DNA of 64,000 bases from Lysinibacillus odysseyi 34hs-1 = NBRC 100172 (GCF_001591965.1 NZ_BCVX01000001.1:464344-528343), one strand, 5' to 3'; shown: positions 17,131 through 26,117, numbered from the stretch's first letter. Numbers and translations are program-made. Notes: generated from the letters alone by a model not told the origin.

Positions 17131-17625
17131 ATGTACTTTGTAGAAGCGGTAGAACAATATACAACATACTTATTGAAAATGAGCTATCTCTATGTAAAAG
17201 ACCGGCAGCTGGCAGAAGATATCGTACAAGAGGTGTTTGTGAAGCTTTATCAGAAATATGGTGAGGAGGTGCCGCTGGAAAACCCAAAAGGCTATCTCGT
17301 GCAAATGACAGTGAACCGCTGCCGAGACTACTTCCGAAGCTGGCACTACCGGAAAGTGCAGATCGTAGCATTTTTCGCAAATACGGAAGAAGCCGATGCT
17401 CCTCCTTCAGAAAACACAGATATCGCTGAGCATGTCTTAAAGCTGCCGTTTAAATACCGAGAAGTCGTCATTTTGCATTATTTTGATGAGCAAGGGACAG
17501 CTCAGATTTCCAGCATTTTAAATATACCAGTCGGCACAGTAAAGACAAGGCTGCAAAAAGCACGCCGGTTATTAAAGGGCATCCTGCTCGAGGAAGGAGT
17601 AGCAAGCTATGAACAACAAGTTTAA
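17131..17625 (+). CDS. ECF-family RNA polymerase sigma factor (second copy)
   Basis: A 164-residue ECF sigma factor: region 2 at about 5-75 (AEDIVQEVFVKLY, QMTVNRCRDYFRSW), region 4 at about 105-155 (LPFKYREVVILHYF and IPVGTVKTRLQKARRLL). It shares its architecture and several signature phrases with the factor at 2.2 kb and is a paralogue. The ATG at 17131 is chosen because GAGGGGG lies 6 bases before it, whereas the ATG at 17125 directly abuts that site. The next gene, a single-pass membrane protein, overlaps by 17 bases. Confidence 0.92.
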   Translation: MYFVEAVEQYTTYLLKMSYLYVKDRQLAEDIVQEVFVKLYQKYGEEVPLENPKGYLVQMTVNRCRDYFRSWHYRKVQIVAFFANTEEADAPPSENTDIAEHVLKLPFKYREVVILHYFDEQGTAQISSILNIPVGTVKTRLQKARRLLKGILLEEGVASYEQQV

Positions 17626-18616
17626 TGATTCTTTAGAGAACTGGGAGAAAGCTGCGGAAGCGGTGAAAACAAGAATTTATCAGGAAACGATTTATAAAAA
17701 GCAAAAAAAGCTATTATTAAAACCTTTATTAACAGCTGCCGCCCTGCTCCTTTTTACAGTCGGTGCTATCTTTTTAACCTCTACACTGCTGACGACTAAA
17801 GAGACTCAGCTATCGGCCGAACATGCAGATTTTCGAATGTTTGATGAGCGAACAGTCGAAATCAAGAAATATGAGTTGTTTTATCGTGATTGGCGCTTCT
17901 TGCCACCGCAGGCTCTTGAATATTACGCCTTGAGTGAAACGGTTAATCAACAAGCCTTTTTTTATTACATGACACGTCAAGGTTACGAGTGGGATGAAAA
18001 ACAGCGTAATGCTGTTAGAAAACGTGTAAAAACGACACTTCAACATGAAATGAGGAAGGACAACTCGAAAGCGTATTACGAAAAAATGTTTGCCGACCTG
18101 CAAATTACCGAGGAGGAGTATATTGACTATTACTTACTATTGAACAAGGAGGAGGAAATGCTCCAAGACGTTTTGTTTAGCAAAGAAAGCGAGTTGGATG
18201 AAGCATACGGAGACGCAGTAAAGGCATATCAACAGTTTGCAGGTCTTACGGACGAATTAAAACTACTGGAAAGATGGGGCCCTAGAAGAACGCAACCAAT
18301 GAATCCACAGCCTGACTTGCCGTTTGATAAAGTTCACTTATCATTACAAGTGACAACAAATAAGGAAGGAGAATTTATTTTTTCAAAAAGCATGAACTTC
18401 CCTATGTACCTCGGTTATACGTATAAAGCTTTCCTATCTGATATCAAGCAGGACATCGTTAAGGAAGAACTAACTAGGTACTCTTTGAATCGCTACCGGG
18501 AGGCACTACGAACATATACAAGCGGTGACTCGCAAAAAGGAAAGCTTGCAAAAGAGCTAGAAGCAGTGTTGGAAATACTAGAGCGGACGATTGAAACGGA
18601 TTACCAAGGCGGGTAA
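17609..18616 (+). CDS. Single-pass membrane partner of the second sigma factor (putative anti-sigma)
   Basis: A 335-residue protein: cytosolic basic N-terminus (1-38), one transmembrane helix (about 39-62) and a long, charged, largely helical extracytoplasmic part. The stretch around residues 110-190 (bulky aromatic/charged helices with repeated Tyr-Tyr) resembles the N-terminal helical fold of SurA/PrsA-type proteins, but no parvulin domain is present. It overlaps the sigma gene by 17 bases, with GAAGGAG upstream of the ATG. Anti-sigma function is inferred from coupling and topology. Confidence 0.68.
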   Translation: MNNKFNDSLENWEKAAEAVKTRIYQETIYKKQKKLLLKPLLTAAALLLFTVGAIFLTSTLLTTKETQLSAEHADFRMFDERTVEIKKYELFYRDWRFLPPQALEYYALSETVNQQAFFYYMTRQGYEWDEKQRNAVRKRVKTTLQHEMRKDNSKAYYEKMFADLQITEEEYIDYYLLLNKEEEMLQDVLFSKESELDEAYGDAVKAYQQFAGLTDELKLLERWGPRRTQPMNPQPDLPFDKVHLSLQVTTNKEGEFIFSKSMNFPMYLGYTYKAFLSDIKQDIVKEELTRYSLNRYREALRTYTSGDSQKGKLAKELEAVLEILERTIETDYQGG

Positions 18617-18937
18617 TCCAAGCTCCTGAAATAAGCCTGTTAAATATTTTACCTAAACAGGATTTTCCTGTATTTTGATATTTTATTTCCTTATCATTTC
18701 TACACTCTCTTTTTATAGAATAGAGGCATTTTATAATAGTAGAAAAGTAAAAGCGAATTCTTTCTGCCGTTATTCAGCTTCTCATTTTCTCAGCCCTATC
18801 GTATAAACAATGGCCCTCTTATCCTTTTTCCGTTATATGTTAATATTCCGAAAAAATAATTTCTGTTCAATAACCTATGTTAATACCGATATAAAATTAT
18901 ATTACGTTATTTAATGGGTGATTAGGGAGAGATTTTT
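18617..18937. other. Intergenic region with a weak terminator
   Basis: No gene seen. ACAGG-ATTTT-CCTGT at about 18657-18671 followed by ATTTTG is a weak terminator candidate for the sigma operon. The rest is AT-rich leader of the next gene. Confidence 0.35.
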
Positions 18938-20236
18938 ATGAAAATGTTCGCTAAAAGAGAGATAGCGCCATCGTTAAAAGAGAGAGCAGAAAAAGAAAAG
19001 CACAATGTGAGAATTGATGTCCAGAAAAACAATCATTTAATCCAACAGTTATCGCTTATTGACCTTACGCTGGAAGACCTTGCCGTTGCCAAAACATTGC
19101 AGCCGCTTATTCGGGAAAATATCGAAAAGATATATAATCCTATCTATCATAATCCGTTTCCCGGAACTCGCAGTGTAGTCGATATGACGCCAATCGGAAT
19201 CGATTTATCGGGCAGTCAGCAATATGTGATTAGCTTTTTTGACGGTATTATCGATGATAAGTACGCAGACAAGAGATACCAACTCAGCAAGTATTATTTA
19301 ATGACAGGTGTTGAAGTAAGATGGTACCTTTGCACAAATCAATCATTCACCAATAACATCCAGGATCTTTTAGCAGAAGAGTTTAAGGATGATACAGAAA
19401 GCTTTGCACTTGCTACAAAAGTTACGTCAAAAATCTTTAACTTAGAAGTCCAGCTGTGCCTTTCAGCTTTGCAAATGCTGCAAAATGAGGCAGCCGCCAC
19501 AAAGGAAACAGAGGCAAAAATGCACGTGAAAGAGTCCATCGGCACGATTACAGAAGAACTGGCTGCCATGTCAGAGGAAATGGGAGCTTCGGTAACAGAT
19601 GTAATTGACCGTTCTGAAAATATAAAAACGTCTATAGAGGAAGGGCTTCAGTCGTCTATTATCTCAACGGAAACTTCCGTAACAGGAAGATCCCAGTTGG
19701 ATCAAGCAATTGAACAGACCGTTTCCCTAAAAGATAGTGTGACAGAGATTCAAACAAGCATCCGCGCATTAGAAGTTAACTCTAAGGAAATCGGAGATAT
19801 CGTGGCCGTAATCACGTCCATTGCCGACCAAACAAATCTATTAGCTTTAAACGCCGCCATCGAAGCTGCAAGAGCTGGAGAGCACGGAAAAGGCTTTTCA
19901 GTAGTGGCAGCTGAGGTAAGGAAACTAGCTGAGCAAACTAAAAATTCTTCAAGCAATATTACAGAGCTCGTTGTCTCCACGACTAGACAAATCGAAAATG
20001 TCGTTGAACAAATCGATGATGTCAACGCAAAAACGGTATTGGCGAATCAAAATGTCCAGGATACAGCAGAAAGCTTTGACAAAATTTTAACTGCCAGCAC
20101 GGCGAGTAAGGAACAAAATGAGCGAAACAGTGAAGAAATGATTAAATTCACAGATATTCTAAAGGACATCGGAGAAGCCGGCTCAAAGGTAGCAGATTTA
20201 GCAGATACTTTACATGAAACAATGCAGGGATATTAA
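18938..20236 (+). CDS. Soluble globin-sensor-like chemoreceptor lacking the heme His
   Basis: A 432-residue cytosolic protein with the size and layout of B. subtilis HemAT: an N-terminal helical sensor (about 20-185) with the [13 protein letters not shown] and [18 protein letters not shown] segments of globin-coupled sensors, then a methyl-accepting signalling domain. The conserved tip is at about 292-330 ([22 protein letters not shown]). No transmembrane helix. Aligning on the shared W-Y pair, HemAT's proximal heme ligand His123 corresponds to Tyr120 here, so oxygen sensing through His-ligated heme is doubtful. The ribosome site is GGGAGAG. Confidence 0.85.
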   Translation: MKMFAKREIAPSLKERAEKEKHNVRIDVQKNNHLIQQLSLIDLTLEDLAVAKTLQPLIRENIEKIYNPIYHNPFPGTRSVVDMTPIGIDLSGSQQYVISFFDGIIDDKYADKRYQLSKYYLMTGVEVRWYLCTNQSFTNNIQDLLAEEFKDDTESFALATKVTSKIFNLEVQLCLSALQMLQNEAAATKETEAKMHVKESIGTITEELAAMSEEMGASVTDVIDRSENIKTSIEEGLQSSIISTETSVTGRSQLDQAIEQTVSLKDSVTEIQTSIRALEVNSKEIGDIVAVITSIADQTNLLALNAAIEAARAGEHGKGFSVVAAEVRKLAEQTKNSSSNITELVVSTTRQIENVVEQIDDVNAKTVLANQNVQDTAESFDKILTASTASKEQNERNSEEMIKFTDILKDIGEAGSKVADLADTLHETMQGY

Positions 20237-20240
20237 AAAA

Positions 20241-20270
20241 CAGGCTATTCAAGAATTCTTGAGTAGCCTG
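20241..20270. terminator. Bidirectional terminator
   Basis: CAGGCTA-T-TCAAGAATTCTTGA-G-TAGCCTG, nearly a perfect 30-bp palindrome flanked by an A run and a T-rich tail, between convergent genes. Confidence 0.8.
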
Positions 20271-20290
20271 CTTTATTTATAAAATAATTG

Positions 20291-20959
20291 CTATTTTTGT
20301 ACAACCGGATCTGGATAATCAAAGCCTTTTGTATCGACTTCGACCTTTTTCATTTTCTGGTCTTCCAGCGGCTTGTCCGATGCGTCCCGTTCAACAGCCA
20401 CAATCGCATCTACCGTTTCCATTCCTTCAATCACTTTTCCGAATGCTGCGTATTTTTCGTCAAGGTGCGAAGCTTCTTCTACCATAATAAAAAACTGCGA
20501 ACTCGCTGAATCTGGATCCTCCGCACGCGCCATTGAAATGACACCACGCTCATGCTTCAAGTTATTTTCAAAGCCGTTTGATGTAAACTCACCTTTAATC
20601 GTATAGTCCGGTCCACCTAATCCATTTCCTGCCGGGTCTCCCCCTTGAATCATAAAACCGGGAATGACGCGGTGGAAAGTAAGCCCATCATAAAACCCGT
20701 CTTCCACTAACGAAATAAAGTTCGCTACTGTATTCGGTGCTGCAGCAGGATCTAGTTCAACCACAATTTTTTTGCCATTCTCCATCGTAATGGTTACAAC
20801 CGGCTTTTCCTTCACATCTGGTGCATAATCCACTTGCTCCTCTGCTTCCGTACCTGTTGTCTTCTTATCATCTGTTGATGTTCCGCATCCAGCCAGGACA
20901 ATAGAAACAAGCGCCAGCAGACCAAATGCTACATAAAATGCTCTTGATCGTTTAAACAT
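20291..20959 (-). CDS. Cyclophilin-type peptidyl-prolyl isomerase, lipoprotein
   Basis: A 222-residue exported protein. The signal peptide ends in the lipobox LAGC (Cys25), so it is lipid-anchored outside the membrane. An acidic linker follows (26-50), then a cyclophilin domain (about 52-210) with the catalytic-core pieces TFHRVIPGFMIQGGDPAGNG, SQFFIM and AAFGKVIEGM. The Arg of FHRV and the Gln/Phe of GFMIQ and QFFI are present, so it should be an active prolyl isomerase assisting folding of exported proteins. AAAGGAG precedes the ATG. A promoter lies at 20993-21022. Confidence 0.9.
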   Translation of the reverse strand: MFKRSRAFYVAFGLLALVSIVLAGCGTSTDDKKTTGTEAEEQVDYAPDVKEKPVVTITMENGKKIVVELDPAAAPNTVANFISLVEDGFYDGLTFHRVIPGFMIQGGDPAGNGLGGPDYTIKGEFTSNGFENNLKHERGVISMARAEDPDSASSQFFIMVEEASHLDEKYAAFGKVIEGMETVDAIVAVERDASDKPLEDQKMKKVEVDTKGFDYPDPVVQK

Positions 20960-20992
20960 ATTTTCCGACTCCTTTCGTTCTTCACCCTACTG

Positions 20993-21022
20993 ATTATATA
21001 ATTCGAGGCTAACTGCCGGCAA
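20993..21022 (-). promoter_or_regulatory. SigA-type promoter of the cyclophilin gene
   Basis: On the minus strand TTGCCG (complement of 21017-21022), 18 bases, TATAAT (complement of 20993-20998). Confidence 0.55.
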
Positions 21023-21069
21023 ATGAATAAAATGTGTGTTGGTAGGAAAATTAGGTTGTTTTTTCAGCA

Positions 21070-21573
21070 ATGGAACGAATATCTGGTTCTCTACATATTG
21101 ATAAAAAAACGATGGGAGCTGATTATTTGAGTAAATTTCAGCCCGAGAGATTGTCTGTGGAATATAGAGACGGGGTTACGGCGACTGCTCCTATAATTCC
21201 GCGGCGCTATACATTGACCCACTCCGATACAACAGGCCAGTTATTTTTAACACTCGGCACACATTATGCATGGGACCTGCTCAATCCGATAAGAGATGAA
21301 GTGCTGGGTACATGGATGCCATATGGATCTTGCTTTTGTGTATATGTATATATTGACCACGGAGAATTTGACGAAAGGACAGCAAAAAAACGCAATGAGG
21401 TTTTCAGGAGGGAACTACCGCTTGCGTTAACAGCAATACGGTATGGTGACCGGTTTTTATTCGCCAAATACCCTGCCCTGGATGATGCATCGCTTATCAT
21501 CCACTTCGTATCATCCTATCCCCCATTTGCCAGACAGGAAAATTGGGGAACCTTCCGCAATTTCTCCGTTTAA
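21070..21573 (+). CDS. Staygreen (SGR) family protein
   Basis: A 167-residue protein matching the Staygreen family, whose plant members remove Mg from chlorophyll. Typical pieces are FQPERLSVEYRDG, PRRYTLTHSDTTGQLFLTLG, RDEVLGTW and a core strand CFCVYVYIDHG. Bacterial homologues exist in Bacillales, which make no chlorophyll; their natural substrate is not established. The first ATG (21070) has only a weak site. A TTG at codon 20 has GGGAG upstream and would give a start just before FQPE, as in many relatives. Confidence 0.78.
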   Translation: MERISGSLHIDKKTMGADYLSKFQPERLSVEYRDGVTATAPIIPRRYTLTHSDTTGQLFLTLGTHYAWDLLNPIRDEVLGTWMPYGSCFCVYVYIDHGEFDERTAKKRNEVFRRELPLALTAIRYGDRFLFAKYPALDDASLIIHFVSSYPPFARQENWGTFRNFSV

Positions 21574-21667
21574 ATGATGCCCTGTCTATTTGCCAAATAT
21601 AAAAGTATTCTCAACCTTCCTCTAATTGTATAATTTAGGAAATGAAATCTTAAAGGAGAGGATACTT

Positions 21668-22159
21668 TTGTTTTTTCTTCAGATGTCTGGCTTCCCCGGT
21701 TCGGGTAAATCAACACTCGAAAAGGAAATTGCCAAGGAATGCAAAGCAGTTATCGTCGATCATGATATTGTAAAATCCGCATTGCTCGAATCGATGGTCA
21801 AGCATGACTTAAATCTTTCGGCTTCCGGTAATATCGGCTATTCCATCGACTGGTCATTAGTCGACTTTTATTTGTCGCAGGGCTTCCCTGTTATTTTGGA
21901 CTGCCCCTGCCTGTACAGTGAAATGATTGAAAAAGGACAAGCTTTAAGCAAACAACACGATGTAGCATACAAATATGTGGAATGTATCGCAAGAGATATC
22001 CATGTAGTGAATAAACGGTTGAAGGAACGAAAACAAATGATAAGCCAAATCGCCGCTGTCTCTTCAGAAGAAGGATTTTATCGCACAGTAGAAAACAGCG
22101 CTAAACCACACGATTCGAGTATTCTTCAGATAAATACATTACAGCCGTTGGAAGAATGA
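21668..22159 (+). CDS. P-loop kinase-like protein (AAA_33 type)
   Basis: A 163-residue protein with Walker A GFPGSGKST at residues 8-16, then VDHDIVKSALLE, the Asp-containing lid typical of small-molecule or polynucleotide 5'-kinases, and an Arg-rich segment near 118-124. The TTG at 21668 is chosen because AAAGGAGAG lies 7 bases before it; the frame extends upstream but without a site. A TATAAT box lies at about 21629-21634. Substrate unknown. The next gene starts 38 bases later and is probably co-transcribed. Confidence 0.72.
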   Translation: MFFLQMSGFPGSGKSTLEKEIAKECKAVIVDHDIVKSALLESMVKHDLNLSASGNIGYSIDWSLVDFYLSQGFPVILDCPCLYSEMIEKGQALSKQHDVAYKYVECIARDIHVVNKRLKERKQMISQIAAVSSEEGFYRTVENSAKPHDSSILQINTLQPLEE

Positions 22160-22197
22160 ATAGCAGGAATAATACGTTATGTGAAAGGATAAGTGAG

Positions 22198-22635
22198 ATG
22201 GAGAAAACAAACTTATATAGCTATATTGTATTCGAGGGCAATGATGACTTTCCGTTGGAGGCCGTAACGAACAGGCTGCAAGTCCAGCCGACTGAAACAT
22301 GGAAGGTGGGAGAAAGAGTTGCGCCTAACCACCCAATTAATAAAAAAGTGAGATTTTATACTGCTTGGAAATATCAAATTGAGAAAGAAACAATGGATTC
22401 AGACGATGTTTTATGCCCCCTGCTGGAAGTGTTTCGGGATAAAACACATATTATTAATGAGTTGAAAAAAGAGCTGAACGTAAATGTACGGTTGCAGCTA
22501 GTCATCTTCATCTATGACGGCCATACTCCTGGGCTGTTCATTCATCCCGAGTTTGCTCAATTCGCTGCAGCGATTAATACCGGGCTGGATATTGATATGT
22601 ATGCATATTCTTATAGCGAACCAGAAGAATTTTAA
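22198..22635 (+). CDS. DUF4279-like protein
   Basis: A 145-residue cytosolic protein opening with a beta-strand YSYIVFEGNDDFPLEAVTNRL, then PTETWKVGERV and LVIFIYDGHTPGLFIHPE. This arrangement is the pattern of DUF4279, often found among immunity-type genes. The ATG at 22198 follows AAAGGA by 8 bases; a longer frame to 22156 overlaps the kinase gene. Function unknown. Confidence 0.65.
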   Translation: MEKTNLYSYIVFEGNDDFPLEAVTNRLQVQPTETWKVGERVAPNHPINKKVRFYTAWKYQIEKETMDSDDVLCPLLEVFRDKTHIINELKKELNVNVRLQLVIFIYDGHTPGLFIHPEFAQFAAAINTGLDIDMYAYSYSEPEEF

Positions 22636-23329
22636 GAATTATTTCTATGACAGTAACTATAGAAAGCCAATGTATAAAATAATTACATTTGCTTTTGCAG
22701 CTTTAGGATAAAATTTGTTCAAAACGATTTAATTCTTTGTGGAGTTTTGATAAAAAAGTTTGATCATTTCCTACTGTTAATCTTCAATAATCGTTCCTGA
22801 TTGTTGAATAGCTGGATTAATTAGAAAATCCATTCAAAGAACTTTACAAGAATGAAAAGTGGTACTCCACCGAATAATAAGCCCGCATGGCCTAAAACAT
22901 GAGAAAAGAAAGTCATTCTTGCTGCTGAAATGCTTTTAACTAGGGAACATCAAAATTTGTTGAAGCTAGCGCTTGCTTAAAGGTTAAAAGTGGAGTTTCG
23001 CCGAATATAATAAATTACTTATCCAAATATTATATAAAGGTTAATTTAACGATTGTTGTGTTTGATGGGGAAATACTCTTATGGATAAAAGGACTCGTTT
23101 AAATGAACCTTTAGATGTCACACCCCCTCGCCCAAAATGTCTAAAACTTTCATCGATCTCCTAAAGGGAGGCAATTTTATGCTTCTAGGATGCCGTTTAA
23201 CGGTAGCCTGTTAAATTACTCAGGACTTTGCTCGTGGTTTATTGCGAGTTGAAGCTAACACATGCCTTGTTTAGAATACTCTCGTTGCTGTTTATAAAAA
23301 TCCAAGATTAGATGAAAAGGGGAAACAAA
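22636..23329. other. Gene-free region containing a dispersed repeat
   Basis: No intact gene seen in about 690 bases. It holds one copy of a dispersed repeat (22727-22808). Two related short phrases (AAAAGTGGTACTCCACCGAA at about 22855 and AAAAGTGGAGTTTCGCCGAA at about 22986) suggest decayed mobile or duplicated DNA. Confidence 0.45.
22727..22808. repeat. Dispersed repeat with conserved hairpin, copy A
   Basis: From TAAAAAAGTTT through CCTACTGTTAATCTTCAA to ATTGTTGAA it aligns with 63377-63473, with a looser match upstream starting at TTAATTCTTT. Both copies keep an inverted repeat (TTCAAtAAT / ATTGTTGAA here). Confidence 0.6.
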
Positions 23330-23728
23330 ATGAAAACAAAATGGCTTATGAGTAGTAGTGCCATGATAATGGGTTTGTTAGGGTTGGCAGGAACCTTTAT
23401 TCCCGAAGAAATTTCAAAAATATTGGAGATTGATTCTTCACCCATTACTCTGATTCTTCTGCAAATCATCGGAGGGCTATATTTAGGGTTCGCAATGTTG
23501 AACTGGTTTACACGTTCTGCCCTGATCGGTGGTATCTATAACAAACCTGTTGTATTGGGAAATCTGATGCATTGCATCGTTGTCTTTTTTGCCCTAATCC
23601 GGCAATTGGCGGAGCAGTTTCATTTTATATTCGTAATTTTGACAGTAGTTTATTTTGGGTTTGCCGCCTGGTTTACATTGGTTATGCGCTCGAACCCTTT
23701 AAGCAATCAATCAAAAATGTCTGTCTAA
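23330..23728 (+). CDS. Four-helix membrane protein, hypothetical
   Basis: A 132-residue integral membrane protein with four helices (about 8-26, 38-58, 70-90 and 97-118) and short loops. The start is the ATG at 23330, 7 bases after AAGGGG; an in-frame ATG 18 bases earlier has no site. No catalytic motif or family recognised. It has its own terminator. Confidence 0.7.
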   Translation: MKTKWLMSSSAMIMGLLGLAGTFIPEEISKILEIDSSPITLILLQIIGGLYLGFAMLNWFTRSALIGGIYNKPVVLGNLMHCIVVFFALIRQLAEQFHFIFVILTVVYFGFAAWFTLVMRSNPLSNQSKMSV

Positions 23729-23820
23729 CGTATAGTAAACAGGGATTTATAAAGGGTCTCTCTTTTTAAGTTCACTATGCTGAACCAGTCTTTTGAGCAA
23801 ACCTAAGCATATTAAACGAC

Positions 23821-23857
23821 AAAAATTCCAACTTTTATATTGAAAGAAGGAATTTTT
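23821..23857 (+). terminator. Terminator of the four-helix protein gene
   Basis: AAAAATTCC / GGAATTTTT with inner CTTT/AAAG pairs, followed by a T-rich tail. Confidence 0.7.
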
Positions 23858-24190
23858 CTTTTTTCTATTATGAGAATTGAAGTCAAAGATTACACGGGAT
23901 CTAGCAGTCTAATTTTTTATATAATGATAAATCTTTTCAAGTTTTTTCATTTGTTTTCCCTTTGTTTTAAGGAGATGGCTTATGAATTTAATAACAAGTT
24001 AAAGACTTTCGAATAGAATGGCTTAAGTTAATCTAGATACTTCAATATTGTTCACCAATCTGGCCCATTTGTGTAGCAAGAAAAAGTCTTGCCTATCTAC
24101 ACAGGGATTTGATCAAACCTTTTTATAAACGATCGAACTTTATTTCAAAGCCACAGCTTTTCCCGTTCGTTTCTACTTCCTCTGCTCTTT
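23858..24190. other. Gene-free stretch with one hairpin
   Basis: No gene seen. TGTGTAG (24070-24076) and CTACACA (24097-24103) form a hairpin containing a nested CAAG/CTTG pair. Role unknown. Confidence 0.4.
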
Positions 24191-24526
24191 TTATTCCTCA
24201 GGCTCAGTATCCGTCTCTTTATTTACTCTTACATCCCCTTGTTCCTTCGCCTCATATAGCTCGAACAGCTGTACAAACTCCTCAATGATCGATTGTGTCG
24301 CTTTTAATTCCCCAACAATCGTTGGATTCGCTGTTTGCAGCTCTGGTGTTGCGAGCTGCTTTTTTAGTACCGCCTGCTTTGTTTCCAAATGCTCTAAAAA
24401 CTTGACTGCCCGCTTACGGCGGAATGTTTTAGCGCCTTCTGTTTTCCCCTCTCCCCCTTCCTTATGATGTCCGCGGTGTCTACCCTCGTGGTGGCTATGC
24501 TGTCCTCTATGTCCTTCACGTCTCAT
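24191..24526 (-). CDS. His/Arg-rich N-terminus plus helical domain, hypothetical
   Basis: A 111-residue protein. Residues 3-25 are a His/Arg/Gly-rich stretch with nine His (HRGQHSHHEGRHRGHH), which could bind metal or nucleic acid. The rest is a charged two-helix hairpin (AVKFLEHLETKQAVLKKQL ... ATQSIIEEFVQLFELYE). The ATG at 24526 has AAGGAG 8 bases upstream; the longer frame to 24604 runs through the regulatory repeats. It is presumably controlled through the GTATAC cluster upstream. No family name is certain. Confidence 0.65.
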   Translation of the reverse strand: MRREGHRGQHSHHEGRHRGHHKEGGEGKTEGAKTFRRKRAVKFLEHLETKQAVLKKQLATPELQTANPTIVGELKATQSIIEEFVQLFELYEAKEQGDVRVNKETDTEPEE

Positions 24527-24544
24527 ACTGCAATCTCCTTCAGC

Positions 24545-24593
24545 ATACAATTGTATACACTTTAATACAGTTTTATTGTATACTTTTGTATAC
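24545..24593. promoter_or_regulatory. Cluster of GTATAC sites (candidate operators)
   Basis: Three GTATAC hexamers (24553, 24578, 24588) and a 12-bp palindrome ATACAATTGTAT (24545-24556) within 50 bases just upstream of the His-rich protein gene. The last two are in a direct 10-base repeat (TGTATACTTT). Such multiplicity suggests cooperative binding of a dimeric repressor. Confidence 0.5.
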
Positions 24594-24734
24594 TTTTTAG
24601 TCAATTATATTTATGGTCTAAAATAGTCTGTCAGCTAAAAATAGGATAATACCTCATGCTAAAAGGCTGCAGGAATGGCGTTTCCCTTCTAATAGCACTG
24701 CCTTGTGAAAAAACCGTATGCTATCCTCCAAATA

Positions 24735-24774
24735 AAAAAGCAATACGGGAAGCACGCCTCCTGTATTGCTTTTT
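24735..24774. terminator. Bidirectional terminator
   Basis: AAAAAGCAATAC-G-GGA / TCC-T-GTATTGCTTTTT, a strong stem with A/T tails on both sides. It serves the minus-strand gene ending at 24842. Confidence 0.75.
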
Positions 24775-24841
24775 CACATTACGCAACCTTTTCATAAAAG
24801 AGCCGCTGCGTTTATTTATTCACTTTTATAGCTTTCAATAC

Positions 24842-25828
24842 CTAATTGGGAGCGACAGTCTTATGCGGAATCAACCACTGGTCGCCATCATAGCCGATTA
24901 CTGCATAGTCTTCACTCATTCCGTAATAGGTAACCGCTGATCCTGCGGCAATGATTGTTTTAATAGAGTTTTCCGCCATTACGGCTTCTGTTGTTTCCTG
25001 AACATACCAAGTACCTTTCGAAGTCAGCTTTGGTAAGACCTGCACATCAGACGCTTTCACAAATAATGTCTGCAAGTATTTAATTGTATCCGTATGCGCA
25101 TAGACATTCACCGCATGATAATCACCAATTTTGATGCCCTGTGACCTTAACAGCGTATATTTAGGGAGCAGTTTTGTATAGTTGTACCCTAACTCCAGCA
25201 TAATCGGTCTTGTCGTCCCTGATTTATAAGGCTGCCAGTATACCGGTGCGTCCTGCTTTACTTCTATTATTTCTCCTTCAGCTATCTCCCCCCGTTTTTC
25301 CGTAATGAAAATATCTGTCGGATCAAGGATGACCTTTACATTTTTATTGCCTTCCCGGACTATTTTTTCAAATTGGCCTGCCTCATTAAAGTTAAAACTG
25401 GCATCATTCAAATAGCTGTAATAGCTGTACACTAAATAACTGCCCTTAAATGACGGCACCTGCATGACCATGTTTTGGTTAATCCAAAGATGCGCCGGGT
25501 CCTTGTATAACTTCGTACGTGTCTCCAGCGGTATAGCTTTGAACTGTGTTAAATTTGACGCCTGTACCCTATAGCCGGAACTCATCCAGTAATAGGTCTG
25601 ATTATTGTATTTTTCAATATTATATACGCGGAAATATTGCCCCTTCTTAACAACCATCGATTCAAATTGGCCGTTTGCATTCTTTTTATACACCTTCACG
25701 TCTTTGGAAAATGACAGCTTTCCTGTCTGACCCTTTACGATCTCCGCACCGTCCCACACTGCCGCATCCGTTTCTGAAGACCACCCGATCAAAAATAAAA
25801 GACAACAGGCGGCGAGCCACTTTTTCAT
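24842..25828 (-). CDS. Secreted protein of unknown function
   Basis: A 328-residue protein with a signal peptide (about 1-22, cut after TDA) and no further membrane helix, so it is exported. The mature part is rich in Tyr, Lys and Val and reads as repeated beta-strand segments of SH3-like size: KLSFSKDVKVYKKNANGQF, KAIPLETRTKLYKDP, and a C-terminal WYVQETTEAVMAE. These are reminiscent of cell-wall-binding domains. No catalytic motif seen. GGAGGATA precedes the ATG. Confidence 0.75.
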   Translation of the reverse strand: MKKWLAACCLLFLIGWSSETDAAVWDGAEIVKGQTGKLSFSKDVKVYKKNANGQFESMVVKKGQYFRVYNIEKYNNQTYYWMSSGYRVQASNLTQFKAIPLETRTKLYKDPAHLWINQNMVMQVPSFKGSYLVYSYYSYLNDASFNFNEAGQFEKIVREGNKNVKVILDPTDIFITEKRGEIAEGEIIEVKQDAPVYWQPYKSGTTRPIMLELGYNYTKLLPKYTLLRSQGIKIGDYHAVNVYAHTDTIKYLQTLFVKASDVQVLPKLTSKGTWYVQETTEAVMAENSIKTIIAAGSAVTYYGMSEDYAVIGYDGDQWLIPHKTVAPN

Positions 25829-26117
25829 TATCCTCCACTCCTCTTTTAAAAGATTGAAAAATCAGTAAAAAGTAATGTATAATCACTCTAACATAACTGC
25901 TAAATGGCAACTATAGATCAGAAGTAGTAATAGCAAGGCTTCGATAACGTCACGAGTAAAATATGTATCGGTTGTTTTTATTGCGGCTGGGACGGAAATA
26001 ACCATCTATCAGGAATTCTACCGCGATGCGGATGTGTCCGGCCGATACGACTCTCCTAGGGCTTCAACACGTAAATATAATGTTATACGCATTCCCTGAC
26101 TTCTTTGATAGATTAAC

